Origin: Acidobacteriaceae bacterium
GTDB lineage: Bacteria; Acidobacteriota; Terriglobia; Terriglobales; Acidobacteriaceae
DNA length: 35,168 nucleotides
Reading direction: 5' to 3'
NCBI GenBank assembly: GCA_003171315.1
Contig: PMYE01000129.1
Span: forward strand, 1-35,168
Below are positions 1-8,600 of this stretch, piece by piece. Positions within the stretch are counted from its first letter, which is position 1. Every line of letters starts with the position of its first letter. A model generated the notes under the pieces. That model saw only the letters and a list, made by a program, of their open reading frames with translations, was not told where the DNA came from and searched no databases. Position numbers and translations under genes: made by a program.

Positions 1-798
1 CTGCTCATCCGCTTCTTCCGCGATCCGCAGACCAACGAGTTCCTCATCGCCGGCGCCGGCCAGCCGCACATCGAGGCCATCGTCAGCCGCCTTAAAAAGC
101 GCTATCACGCCGAAGTCACCCTCAAGGCGCCCAAGGTCCCCTACCGCGAAACCATCCGCGGCAAGGCCGACGCGCAGGGCCGCCACAAAAAGCAGACCGG
201 CGGTCATGGCCAGTTCGGCGACTGCAAAATTAAGTTGGAGCCTCTGCCCCGCGGCGCGGGCTTCGAGTTCGTCAACGACATCTTTGGCGGAGCCATTCCC
301 CGCAACTTCATCCCCGCGGTCGAAAAGGGCATCGTCGAGTCCGCTGCGCGCGGCTTTCTCGCCGGCTACCCCGTCGTCGACTTCAAGGTCATCCTCTACG
401 ACGGCAGCTACCACGATGTCGACTCCAACGAGCTCTCCTTCAAGATGGCTGGACGCATCGCCTTCCGCAAATGCATGGAGCAGGCCAAACCCTGTCTGCT
501 CGAGCCCGTCATGAAGGTCGAAATCGAGGCCCCCGACGAATTCGCCGGAACCCTCATGGGCGACCTCAACTCCCGTCGCGGACGCGTGCAGGGCATGGAA
601 ACCAAGGGCCGCACCACCGTCATCAACGCCGAAGTTCCCATGGCCGAGATGCTCACCTACGGCACCCAGCTCACGGCGATGACCCAGGGCAAGGGCAGCT
701 ACCGTATGGAAGTCAACCACTACGACATCGTCCCGCAACTGGTCGCCGAAAAAATCCTCGCCAACGCCAAACGCCCCATCGAAGAAGAGGAAGAATAA
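1..798 (+). CDS. fusA: Elongation factor G-like translational GTPase, 3' part only
   Basis: The gene is cut by the left window edge; 265 codons in frame 1 remain, ending at TAA 796-798. The visible part covers the end of domain III (about residues 1-40), domain IV (about 45-165, including the HKKQTGGHGQFGD stretch typical of EF-G) and domain V (about 170-262, with EFAGTLMGDLNSRRGRVQGM). The tail ends in a run of five glutamates. EF-G drives ribosomal translocation and, with RRF, ribosome recycling in the cytoplasm. The GTPase domain lies outside the window, so I cannot separate canonical EF-G from the EF-G2 paralogue; the KKQTGGHGQFGD form and a neighbourhood without str-operon genes make the paralogue more likely. 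A short hairpin (799-811, CCACC-TGT-GGTGG) follows the stop but has no T-tract. Confidence 0.93.
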   Translation: MLIRFFRDPQTNEFLIAGAGQPHIEAIVSRLKKRYHAEVTLKAPKVPYRETIRGKADAQGRHKKQTGGHGQFGDCKIKLEPLPRGAGFEFVNDIFGGAIPRNFIPAVEKGIVESAARGFLAGYPVVDFKVILYDGSYHDVDSNELSFKMAGRIAFRKCMEQAKPCLLEPVMKVEIEAPDEFAGTLMGDLNSRRGRVQGMETKGRTTVINAEVPMAEMLTYGTQLTAMTQGKGSYRMEVNHYDIVPQLVAEKILANAKRPIEEEEE

Positions 799-906
799 CC
801 ACCTGTGGTGGGGCAGACGGCGCTCCCGCGCCAAAGCCCCATTGTTTCAACATCTTGGCTCGGAATCCCTCATTACGCCTTTTATAGCTCAGGCTCGATC
901 CGTCTG

Positions 907-938
907 TATAATGTGGTATCGCCGATGATGTGATATCG
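907..938 (+). promoter_or_regulatory. Promoter -10 box and candidate operator of the PIN/RHH module
   Basis: A perfect TATAAT lies at 907-912, about 33 nt before the GTG start of the PIN gene. No good -35 hexamer is visible. An 11-bp direct repeat with one mismatch (ATGTGGTATCG at 911-921, ATGTGATATCG at 928-938) overlaps the -10 and the expected transcription start, with 17 bp between repeat starts. Ribbon-helix-helix antitoxins usually bind paired short repeats over their own promoter, so this is a plausible autoregulatory operator. The repeat is seen; its function is inferred. Confidence 0.5.
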
Positions 939-945
939 TTTTTAT

Positions 946-1368
946 GTGAGGCTCGTGCTCGACACCGACGTCGTAGTGGCCGCAATGCGCAGCCCGGCCG
1001 GTGGATCAGCCCAGTTGCTTCGAGAAATCGTTGCAGGCAAAGCCGTTATGCTGCTGACCGTCGCGTTGGCGCTGGAATACGAAGCGACCTGCATGTTGGC
1101 CGAGCACAGACTCGTATCGGGACTGAGCGCGTCCGAGACCGGCATGTATGTCGATACTCTGATTAGCATGGCAGAGCCAGTGCTGCTGTTTTTCCGCTGG
1201 CGGCCGCAGCTTCGCGATCCAGGAGACGAACTGGTCCTTGAAGCGGCTGTGAACGGCCGGGCGGATGCGATTGTTACGTTCAACGAAAAGGACCTGCGCG
1301 AAGCGCGAACCAGTTTCGACATCGGAGTGCTTCGCCCAGGAGAAGTTCTAAGGAGGTTGGAACCATGA
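946..1368 (+). CDS. PIN-domain toxin (putative TA toxin, PIN family)
   Basis: This 140-residue protein begins at GTG with MRLVLDTDVVVAAM, the first beta strand of a PIN domain carrying the metal-binding Asp (D6, with D8). A conserved Glu follows in TVALALEYEA (about residue 43), and the C-terminal strand reads GRADAIVTFNEKDL (about 98-111), the usual position of later acidic ligands. PIN toxins are Mg-dependent ribonucleases that cut tRNA, rRNA or mRNA. The length and pattern fit the 'putative toxin component, PIN family' group rather than classical VapC. The stop overlaps the start of the ribbon-helix-helix gene by 4 nt (ATGA at 1365-1368), indicating translational coupling. The toxin precedes the antitoxin, the reverse of the usual vapBC order. 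Confidence 0.85.
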   Translation: MRLVLDTDVVVAAMRSPAGGSAQLLREIVAGKAVMLLTVALALEYEATCMLAEHRLVSGLSASETGMYVDTLISMAEPVLLFFRWRPQLRDPGDELVLEAAVNGRADAIVTFNEKDLREARTSFDIGVLRPGEVLRRLEP

Positions 1369-1616
1369 CCACGAAAGTCGCCACATTCCCGCTGCGGCTC
1401 CCTGTCTCGATGAAAGCAGCCCTGGAGAAGATCGCCGAGCGCGATGGAACCAGCATGAACCAGTTTCTTGTCATCGCTGCGGCGGAGAAGATTTCCGCGA
1501 TGGAAACCGAACGGTTCTTTGCAGAACGCAGTAAGCGCGCCGACGATGCCGCTTTCCTTCGCATTCTCAACCGCAAAGGCGGCGAACCACCCCGCCCCGA
1601 AGACACCATCGAATAG
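1365..1616 (+). CDS. Ribbon-helix-helix antitoxin (CopG/HicB-like)
   Basis: This 83-residue protein has a ribbon-helix-helix DNA-binding domain at about residues 5-43: a beta strand (VATFPLRLP), helix 1 (SMKAALEKIAERDG), and helix 2 beginning at TSMNQFLVIAAAEKI. The remaining 40 residues (ETERFFAERSKRADDAAFLRIL...) are charged and would form the toxin-binding segment. It starts at ATG 1365, overlapping the PIN stop by 4 nt; GGAGG at 1352-1356 is a good ribosome binding site. It should neutralise the PIN RNase and repress the module. Exact family (CopG, HicB-type RHH, Arc-like) cannot be fixed by eye. Confidence 0.8.
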   Translation: MTTKVATFPLRLPVSMKAALEKIAERDGTSMNQFLVIAAAEKISAMETERFFAERSKRADDAAFLRILNRKGGEPPRPEDTIE

Positions 1617-1805
1617 GGTTTGTTCCCGCGGGTGCACCTCCGAAGCGCGCTCTCTGTGTTTAGGATGGGGTCACTTCCTACCCTCTCCAGATCCTCCCCG
1701 GCCGCACCACCGTCACCACGCGCCGGTCGCCTGCTCCGACGTGCAGCGTTTGGCCTCTGCGCGGCCCGGCAACGTTCCCGACCGTGGATGAAAGATGCGC
1801 AGGCT

Positions 1806-2399
1806 CTATGCTTCCCTGCTGCTCATTTCCTCAATCTTCCGCCACAGCTCGCGAATCCCGGCGCCCGTTTTTGCCGAGACAGGAAGAATTTCCTCCACCT
1901 CGAGCTCGCGCTTCAGCGCCGCAAGGCTGCGCGTGCGCTGGTTGCCGCTCAACCGGTCCGCCTTCGTCGCCACCACCAGGAATTCGCGGTCCACGGCGCG
2001 CAGCCAGTCGAGTAGTTGCCGGTCGTTCGGCCGCGGAGGCACATTCGCATCCACCAGGCAGATGCACAGCGCCAGCGTGGCCCGCTCCGCGAGGTACGGC
2101 TCGATAAACGCAGGCCACCCCGCCGCGATGGACTTCGAAATCTTCGCGTATCCGTAGCCCGGCAGATCGGCGAACATCATCTTCCGCCTGCCGCGCTCGT
2201 CGGAAACCAGAAAAAAGTTGATGGCGCGCGTGCGGCCCGGCGTGGAAGAAACTTTCGCGGCCTTCTCGCCCACCAGCGCGTTCAGCAAACTCGACTTGCC
2301 CACGTTCGACCGGCCCAGAAACGCGATCTCCGGCGCTTCGGCTTTGGGAAATTGCGCCGCGGAAACCGCCGGGCGCAGGAATTGGATCGCGTAGCGCAT
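1806..2399 (-). CDS. engB: Ribosome biogenesis GTP-binding protein EngB (YsxC/YihA)
   Basis: The 197-residue product has the full set of small-GTPase motifs: G1 GRSNVGKSS (29-37), the G2 region with STPGRTRAINFF, G3 DLPGYGYA, G4 TKAD and G5 SAK near the C-terminus. The RSNVGKSSLLNAL and DLPGYGYAK variants are diagnostic of EngB. The protein assists late assembly of the large ribosomal subunit. I chose ATG 2399 (MRYAIQFLRPAVS) because typical EngB proteins begin close to such a hydrophobic strand; the frame stays open to an in-frame ATG at 2417, giving 203 residues. The gene stands alone between oppositely oriented genes. Confidence 0.95.
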   Translation of the reverse strand: MRYAIQFLRPAVSAAQFPKAEAPEIAFLGRSNVGKSSLLNALVGEKAAKVSSTPGRTRAINFFLVSDERGRRKMMFADLPGYGYAKISKSIAAGWPAFIEPYLAERATLALCICLVDANVPPRPNDRQLLDWLRAVDREFLVVATKADRLSGNQRTRSLAALKRELEVEEILPVSAKTGAGIRELWRKIEEMSSREA

Positions 2400-2549
2400 C
2401 GGGCTAAAGGATAGCAAGTCAGCGGCCCAGCAAGCGAAACCAACTTCCTTGGGAACTCATTGCAGAACGGGCACGATCGTCAGTTCTGGACCGAGCGATA
2501 GGGCAGGTGCTACCATCGCCGGTCGTAAATTCACGCACGAGGGATAGCC

Positions 2550-2795
2550 ATGGATGCAACAACCGTAATCCGAATTGTCGCAGGACTCTTCTGCATCGTC
2601 GTCCTTGTTATCGTAGTTCTTCCACCATACTGGGTGATTTTCAAGAAGGCAGGTTTTTCGCCGTGGCTTGCGTTGCTCATGTATGTTCCGCTGGCCAATG
2701 TCATCGTGCTTTACTATGTGGCCTTCTCCAGTTGGAAAATGGCGCCGACGCCCCAGCCTGCATCGCTCCCTCAGAGCTTTCCTCCAAAGATTTAG
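2550..2795 (+). CDS. Small two-helix membrane protein, hypothetical
   Basis: I cannot assign a function to this 81-residue protein. Two hydrophobic helices are visible (about 6-27, IRIVAGLFCIVVLVIVVLPP, and about 36-60), joined by the short basic turn IFKKAGFSP. The pattern 'KAGF-PW-ALLM-VP--N' followed by a C-terminal SSWK and a proline-rich tail recalls small inner-membrane proteins found in many genomes as conserved hypotheticals. The start ATG is preceded by GAGGGA at 2539-2544. Codon use is similar to its neighbours. It precedes the JAMM gene by about 136 nt and may not share its transcript. Confidence 0.65.
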   Translation: MDATTVIRIVAGLFCIVVLVIVVLPPYWVIFKKAGFSPWLALLMYVPLANVIVLYYVAFSSWKMAPTPQPASLPQSFPPKI

Positions 2796-2931
2796 CGCTC
2801 TGGTGCCGGGAGTGTAGGTTGCTACGGTTCGCGCGGCTGCCGCGCCGTATACCCGCTGGCGGCGTGAGCAGGCTGGACTACGGGGATATCCTTTGCTTCA
2901 GCGGGCGCGTAAGGGAGGAAGTCAGAGCGCG

Positions 2932-3405
2932 ATGCGAATGACCAGAGCTGTTTACGAGACAATTCGCGCTCACGGCGTGGAGACTTACCCGCACGAAAGC
3001 TGTGGCGCTCTGTTGGGCCGTTCTACACCTGATGGCTGGTGGATCGAAACGACGGTTAAAGCCGGTAACTCGCGAACCGATTCGCCGGAAAACCGGTATC
3101 GGATAGCGCCTGCGGAACTGGTGAAGATTGAACGCGAGGCACGGCGCCAGGGATTGAGTATAGCGGGCTTTTATCACTCGCATCCCGATCACCCGGCATA
3201 TTGGTCGCAGACGGATTTTGCTGAAGCGCATTGGCTGGGCTGCTGCTACGTCATCACCGAGGTGGGCCAGGGAAAGGCAATAGTAACCGACTCCTTTCTG
3301 CTCGCTGGGCGTAGCGAGGAAGACAAGCGGTTCGAGCCGGAGCGCATCGAGGTGATCGAGGCAGTTGAGCCGCCGGGCGCTCCGATGGAATCTTCAACAT
3401 CGTGA
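2932..3405 (+). CDS. JAMM/MPN-family metallopeptidase (Mec-like)
   Basis: The 157-residue protein is a compact JAB1/MPN domain. The JAMM zinc motif is visible: an upstream Glu in the PHESCGALLG stretch, then FYHSHPDHPAYWSQTDFAEA, giving HxHP and the downstream S-Q-T-D aspartate. Bacterial stand-alone JAMM proteins such as Mec of mycobacteria release an amino acid or sulfide from ThiS/MoaD-like sulfur carriers. The next gene encodes a MoeB-type activating enzyme, a common pairing that supports a role in sulfur-carrier metabolism. I chose ATG 2932 with AAGGGAGG at 2911-2918; ATG 2938 and TTG 2893 are alternatives. No ThiS/MoaD-like carrier gene is visible next to it. Confidence 0.87.
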   Translation: MRMTRAVYETIRAHGVETYPHESCGALLGRSTPDGWWIETTVKAGNSRTDSPENRYRIAPAELVKIEREARRQGLSIAGFYHSHPDHPAYWSQTDFAEAHWLGCCYVITEVGQGKAIVTDSFLLAGRSEEDKRFEPERIEVIEAVEPPGAPMESSTS

Positions 3406-3454
3406 GAGAGGAACGAACCCGAATGTAGAATCTGTTCATCAGGAAAGGGAAATC

Positions 3455-4633
3455 ATGGTTCCTGCAACCGGACCGGCCGAGCTGCCCGAGCTGACGAAGG
3501 ATGAGCTTTCGCGTTACTCGCGCCACCTGATCCTGCCCGAGGTGGGCGTGGAAGGACAGCGCAAGCTGAAGGCCGCACGCGTGCTCTGCGTGGGAGCCGG
3601 CGGGCTGGGCTCTCCGCTGGCCTTGTATCTGGCCGCCGCGGGAGTAGGCACACTGGGACTGGTGGACTTCGACGTTGTGGACGCCAGCAATCTGCAGCGT
3701 CAGATTCTGCATTCGACCGCGGACGTCGGCCGCAAGAAACTGGATTCGGCGGAGGAGAAGCTCAAGGCTCTCAATCCGGGGATCGATTTGGTGAAGCACG
3801 ATACGCAGCTTTCGAGCGCCAATGCACTGGAAATTCTGAAGGACTACGACGTGATCGCTGACGGCACGGACAACTTCCCCACACGCTATCTGGTGAATGA
3901 CGCTTGCGTGCTGCTCGGCAAGCCGAATGTGTATGGGTCGATCTTCCGCTTTGAGGGCCAGGCCAGCGTCTTTGCCACGAAAGATGGCCCGTGTTATCGG
4001 TGTCTTTATCCCGAGCCGCCGCCGCCCGGCCTCGTTTCCAGTTGCGCAGAGGGCGGGGTTCTGGGAATTTTGCCCGGATTGATTGGCGTCATCCAGGCTA
4101 CAGAGACCATCAAGCTCATTCTCGGCAAAGGCGACCCGCTTATCGGGCGCCTTCTGCTTGTGGATGCGCTGCAGATGCGTTTCCGGGAATTGAAGCTACG
4201 CAAGAATCCGGAGTGCCCTGTATGCGGCGCTCATCCCACTGTTACCCGGTTGATCGACTATCGGCAGTTCTGCGGCATCGCGTCCGCGGAGAAAGAGGAG
4301 AGCGTAGTGAAGAATGGAATTCCGCAGATCAGCGTGAAGGAACTGAAACGGCGCATGGATGCAGGCGAAGACCTGTTCCTGCTGGATGTTCGCGAGCCGT
4401 TCGAATTCCAGATCGCCAACCTTGGCGGCAAGCTGATTCCGCAAAACGAAGTCCCGCGGCGGCTCGAGGAGATCGACCGCAACCGCGAGATCATTGTGCA
4501 GTGCAAATCCGGCGTACGCAGCCAGCGCGTTGCGGAGTTCCTTAGACAATCGGGGTATCCGAAGGTCGCCAATCTGGCCGGCGGGATTCTGGCTTGGTCC
4601 GATCAGGTCGATCCCTCGGTGCGGAAATATTGA
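3455..4633 (+). CDS. moeB: MoeB/ThiF adenylyltransferase fused to rhodanese
   Basis: The 392-residue protein has an N-terminal E1-like ThiF/MoeB domain and a C-terminal rhodanese domain. Visible motifs are the nucleotide loop GAGGLGSP (47-54), DFDVVDASNLQRQ (71-83), DGTDNFPTRY, and zinc cysteines in CYRC and CPVC. The rhodanese (from about residue 290) carries the active loop CKSGVRS. The enzyme adenylates the C-terminal Gly-Gly of a MoaD/ThiS-like carrier and can pass sulfur from the rhodanese cysteine, as in MoeZ/MOCS3. The frame is open upstream to 3365, but ATG 3455 has GAAAGGGA just before it and gives the usual family N-terminus (LSRYSRHLILPEVG). It follows the JAMM gene by 49 nt, so the two are probably one operon. 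Confidence 0.93.
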   Translation: MVPATGPAELPELTKDELSRYSRHLILPEVGVEGQRKLKAARVLCVGAGGLGSPLALYLAAAGVGTLGLVDFDVVDASNLQRQILHSTADVGRKKLDSAEEKLKALNPGIDLVKHDTQLSSANALEILKDYDVIADGTDNFPTRYLVNDACVLLGKPNVYGSIFRFEGQASVFATKDGPCYRCLYPEPPPPGLVSSCAEGGVLGILPGLIGVIQATETIKLILGKGDPLIGRLLLVDALQMRFRELKLRKNPECPVCGAHPTVTRLIDYRQFCGIASAEKEESVVKNGIPQISVKELKRRMDAGEDLFLLDVREPFEFQIANLGGKLIPQNEVPRRLEEIDRNREIIVQCKSGVRSQRVAEFLRQSGYPKVANLAGGILAWSDQVDPSVRKY

Positions 4634-4650
4634 CGGAGACGCGGAAGGAC

Positions 4651-4679
4651 CTGGCGCTGCCTGCAACGGCAGGCGCCAG
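4651..4679 (+). terminator. Stem-loop after moeB, no T-tract
   Basis: CTGGCGCTGCC (4651-4661) pairs with GGCAGGCGCCAG (4668-4679) around the loop TGCAAC, with a one-base bulge. It starts 18 nt after the moeB stop. There is no following T-run, so it may be a Rho-assisted terminator, an mRNA stabiliser, or part of a dispersed palindromic repeat; a second imperfect palindrome lies at about 4733-4764 around GCAATGCAAAAATTGC. Confidence 0.4.
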
Positions 4680-4809
4680 CCACGCCGGACGAACGCTGGA
4701 TTTCGCCACCGGCGCCGTGCGAAGCGAAAGGTCCGGCCCGCAATGCAAAAATTGCGCGGCCCGCCCTGGAATGACGTAGGATAGGGGCGACTCGGTTTCT
4801 CGCACCAAA

Positions 4810-5697
4810 GTGAATGCGCACGGCAGACCACCCGTTGGCGGCCCGGCGGCCATCACCCGCCGAAGTGGTTCAATGATTGCGCTCGCGGGCATGGCAACGC
4901 TGGGCGCGTTTGCTCTTTCCTTGTGCCGGGTTAGCCCTGCCGGCCGGCGGCTCCTTTTTCCCCCGCATGAGATTCACGCCCAGGCGATTCCGGCGGGTCT
5001 GGCCCAAAGCCGGCTGCATCTGGCCTGGGGCGACCGTTTTGACGATGGCACGCCGGACTTTCTCCGATTAACCGATCCGGCCGACCAGGCGGCTTTTCGC
5101 AGGTGGTTCACGCTGATCGCCGAGTACCAGGCTGTTCGTCCGCGGGCGCAGGTGCCGGAGGAGATCACCGACTGCGCCAGCCTGCTGCGCTACGCGTATC
5201 GCGAGGCGCTCAAGCGCCACGACGAGAGCTGGTTCCAGACCAGCGGAATCGAGGTTCCGGCGCCGCCGGGAGAGATTCGCGCCTGGAACTACCCGCATAC
5301 ACCGCTGGGCACGGCGCTGTTCCGCGTGCGGCCAGGCGCTTTTGAACCGAGCGACCTGGCCAACGGCGCCTTTGCCCAGTTTGCCGACGCCAAAACGCTG
5401 GTAGAACGGAACGCATACTTTGTGAGCCGCGATGTGCGCGCGGCGTTGCCCGGCGATCTGCTCTTCTATCGCCAATTCGGTCAGTCGTCGCCGTGGCATT
5501 CGATGATCGTCGTCAGGTCCGGGGCCGCCGCGGAGGTCGTCTACGACACCGGGCCCGATCGCGGCCAGCCCGGTGAGCTGCGCCGCGTTCTCCTTCCCGA
5601 ACTCCTTGACCATCCCCAGCCGCAATGGCGGCCGCTGGCCGGCAACCCCAACTTTCTCGGCGTCTACCGCTGGAATATTCTGCGAGGAACTCCATGA
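4810..5697 (+). CDS. DUF1175 (YfaT-like) exported protein with an NlpC/P60-like Cys/His pattern
   Basis: The 295-residue protein is recognised as DUF1175 (E. coli YfaT) by its core and by its position before an alpha-2-macroglobulin gene. An N-terminal hydrophobic segment (about 20-38, after RR) serves as signal or anchor. The core contains TDCASLLRYAYREA (Cys122) and PGDLLFYR followed by SPWHSMIVV (His230). That order and spacing resemble the catalytic DCSGLVxYxY, PGDLxFF and H-V-I blocks of NlpC/P60 cysteine peptidases that cut peptidoglycan peptides; enzymatic activity is my inference. The annotated start is GTG 4810; ATG 4873 (codon 22) would keep the hydrophobic segment. The stop overlaps the macroglobulin start (ATGA, 5694-5697), so the two are translationally coupled. 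Confidence 0.82.
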   Translation: MNAHGRPPVGGPAAITRRSGSMIALAGMATLGAFALSLCRVSPAGRRLLFPPHEIHAQAIPAGLAQSRLHLAWGDRFDDGTPDFLRLTDPADQAAFRRWFTLIAEYQAVRPRAQVPEEITDCASLLRYAYREALKRHDESWFQTSGIEVPAPPGEIRAWNYPHTPLGTALFRVRPGAFEPSDLANGAFAQFADAKTLVERNAYFVSRDVRAALPGDLLFYRQFGQSSPWHSMIVVRSGAAAEVVYDTGPDRGQPGELRRVLLPELLDHPQPQWRPLAGNPNFLGVYRWNILRGTP

Positions 5698-8600
5698 TTG
5701 ACCGGAAATCGCCTGACCGGAAACCGGCGCTCCGAAAGCCGCTTCTCGCCGCTCTCCTTCTGCTTCTTTGGGTTGCGCCCGCAGTCCCCGCCGCGGCCAA
5801 CGACGCGCCGCGCTCGTTCTCGCTCTCCACTTCGCGGACCTTCGCGCCGGGCGAAAGCGTCAAGATCCAGCTTTTCGCCCGCAACGTGCCGGAGCTGGAG
5901 TTTCGCGTCTACAAGGTGCGCGATGCGGAGAAGTTTTTCGCCGGCCTGAAGGACGTGCACAGCTTCGGGATACAGAGCTATGCGCCGGAGGAGCAGATCG
6001 ATCAGCTCACCTTTGTCGAGCGGCTGCACGACTTCAAGGCACATCTGTGGTGGCTGATCCGGCATTTCTTCCGCGGACAATTTACCGACGCGGCGCGCGA
6101 CAGCTTTCGGGAGCAGCAGGGAAAGCTGGGCAAGCGCAGCCAGGTGGTGGGCGCGGCGCAGTTCGCGCAGGTTCCCCTGCTGAACGCGAGCCAGCTGGTG
6201 GCGCGCTGGAAGCTGGAAACGCCGCCCGCGCTGGTGAGCGAGACGCAACAGTTGCCCATCGACGGGCTGGGCGCGGGAGTGTATCTGATCGAAGCTACCG
6301 ACGGCACATATAAGGCCTACACCGTCGCCATCGTGACCGCCATCGCTGTGGTGGAGCGGACGGAGAATGGCCAGGCCGATCTCTACGTCGCCGATCGCAA
6401 GACGGGCGCACCGGCGGTGGGCACGGATGTTGCGCTTTGGGCGAACGGGCAACTGCAGTCTTCGGGCAGGACCGGCAGCGACGGTCTTGTTTCGCTGACA
6501 ATGAAGATCCGCGGCGGCGCGCAGGGAGCGGAGCCGGAAAACGTGTGGATCCTGGCGCGGAGCGGAGCCGATGCCGCCCTGGTGACGCCGTGGAGCTACA
6601 ACTTTACCGGCAACAACTCGACACAGGAGCGTTCCTATATCTATACCGATCGGCCGGTCTACCGGCCGGGGCATACGGTGCACATCAAAGGGATCGTGCG
6701 CCGCGAGCAGAACGACGCTCTTGTGCTTCCCGGTCAACAAACGGCCACGCTCGTCGTGCACGGCCCCGATAACAAGGATGTGCTCCGAAAAGAGCTGACT
6801 CTTTCGTCGCACGGAACGGTCGCGGTGGACCTCGACCTGGGATCCGATGCGGCGCTGGGCTACTACTACATCGAGTTAGCGGAGCAGGAAATCGGCGGCA
6901 GCGGCAGCTTCTATGTCGAGGAGTACAAGAAACCCGAGTACCAGGTGACAGTGAAGCCCGCGGCGCCGCGCGTGCTCCAGGGCAACACCATTCAGGCCAC
7001 CATCGAGGCGCGGTACTTCTTTGGCGAGCCGGTCTCAGGCGCCAAAGTGACCTACGTGGTGCACACGTCCACTCATTATTGGTGGGATGAGGACGAGGAG
7101 GCCGAGAACGGCGAAGGCGACGATTCCGCCGAATCGAGCGATCTGGACGAATCCGACTACGCCTGGGGTCAGACCGAACAGCAAGAGCACCAGGGCGTGC
7201 TCGATGCAGACGGCCGGCTGACGGTTACGCTGCCTACGGAAGTTGACGGCAAACACACCGACCAGGACTATCGCGTGGAGGCGCGAGTGACCGACGCGGC
7301 GAACCGCGAGGTGGCCGGCCACGCGACGGTGCTGGCCACCTACGGATCGTTCCGCGTGAGTGTGGAACCCACAAGTTATGTCATCCAGGCGGGGCAGCCT
7401 GCGCGCGTGAAAGTGACGGCGCAGGACTACGACAACAAACCGGTGCAGACCCCGGTGCACATCGCCGCGGCGCTGGAAACCTGGGATTCCGTGACTCACC
7501 AGCGGACCGAGACGCCCACGGCCAGCAAAGATGCTGCGACCGGCGCGGATGGCACAGTCCTGGTGGATCTGCCCATCAGCGGCAGCGGAGACTTCGAGGT
7601 GACTGCCAGCGCGCAGACCCCGGAAAACCGAACCGTCCAGGGCGAGACCTGGATCTGGATCTGGAACGGCGCCGGCACATGGTATCAACCCAACGCGCAG
7701 GCGCAGATTGTTGCGGACAAGAAAACCTACCAGGTGGGCGATACCGCGCACTTGCTGCTGGTGACCGGTTTGTCTGAGTCGTGGGCCGTTATCACGACCG
7801 AAGGCGACAGCGTGCAGTCGCGGCGGCTGATCCACGCCACGGGCGCCAGTGTCGCGTTCGATGTACCCATCACGCAGCAGGCGCAGCCAAACCTAGTAGT
7901 GTCCGCGATCATCGTCCACGACGATCAGTTGATGACGGCGCAAAAGAGCCTGAAGGTTCCGCTCACGGAGCGCACGCTGACCATTACCGCTACGCCGGGC
8001 AAAAGCCAATACGAACCCGGCGAAAAAGGCAGCTTCGACGTGCAGGCGGTGGATTCCGCAGGCAAGCCGGTCGAGGCAGATCTGAGTTTTGGCGTGGTGG
8101 ATGAGGCGCTCTACTCCGTGCGGCCCGATACGACGGGCGACATTGTGGCCTCGTTCTATCCCAAGCGAGAGGTCTATCTCGCCCCGCAAACCTCGTTTGA
8201 GTTCTACTTCTCAGGCCAAGCGGGCGCCAAGAGCCCGCTGCTGGCCGGTCTGGCCAACGGCCTTTACCATCCGCGCATGGCGCAGGTGAAGCCAGGATCG
8301 GACCTGGTAGTTCCCAAGGTGCGCAAGGCCTTTCCCGACACAGCCTATTGGAATCCCGACGTGCGCACCGGCGCCGACGGCCACGCCCGCGTGGAATTCA
8401 ACTTCCCGGATGCGCTGACCACGTGGCGCACAACCGTCCGCGCCATGACCGACGATGGCAAAGCCGGCGGCGTGGTCACGCGCGTGCTCGTGCGCAAGAA
8501 CCTGATTGTGCGGCTGGCCGCGCCGCGCTTCTTCCGGCAGGGCGACGAGACGGTGCTGCGGGTGATCGCGCACAACTACCTGGGGACGGCCAAGGACGTG

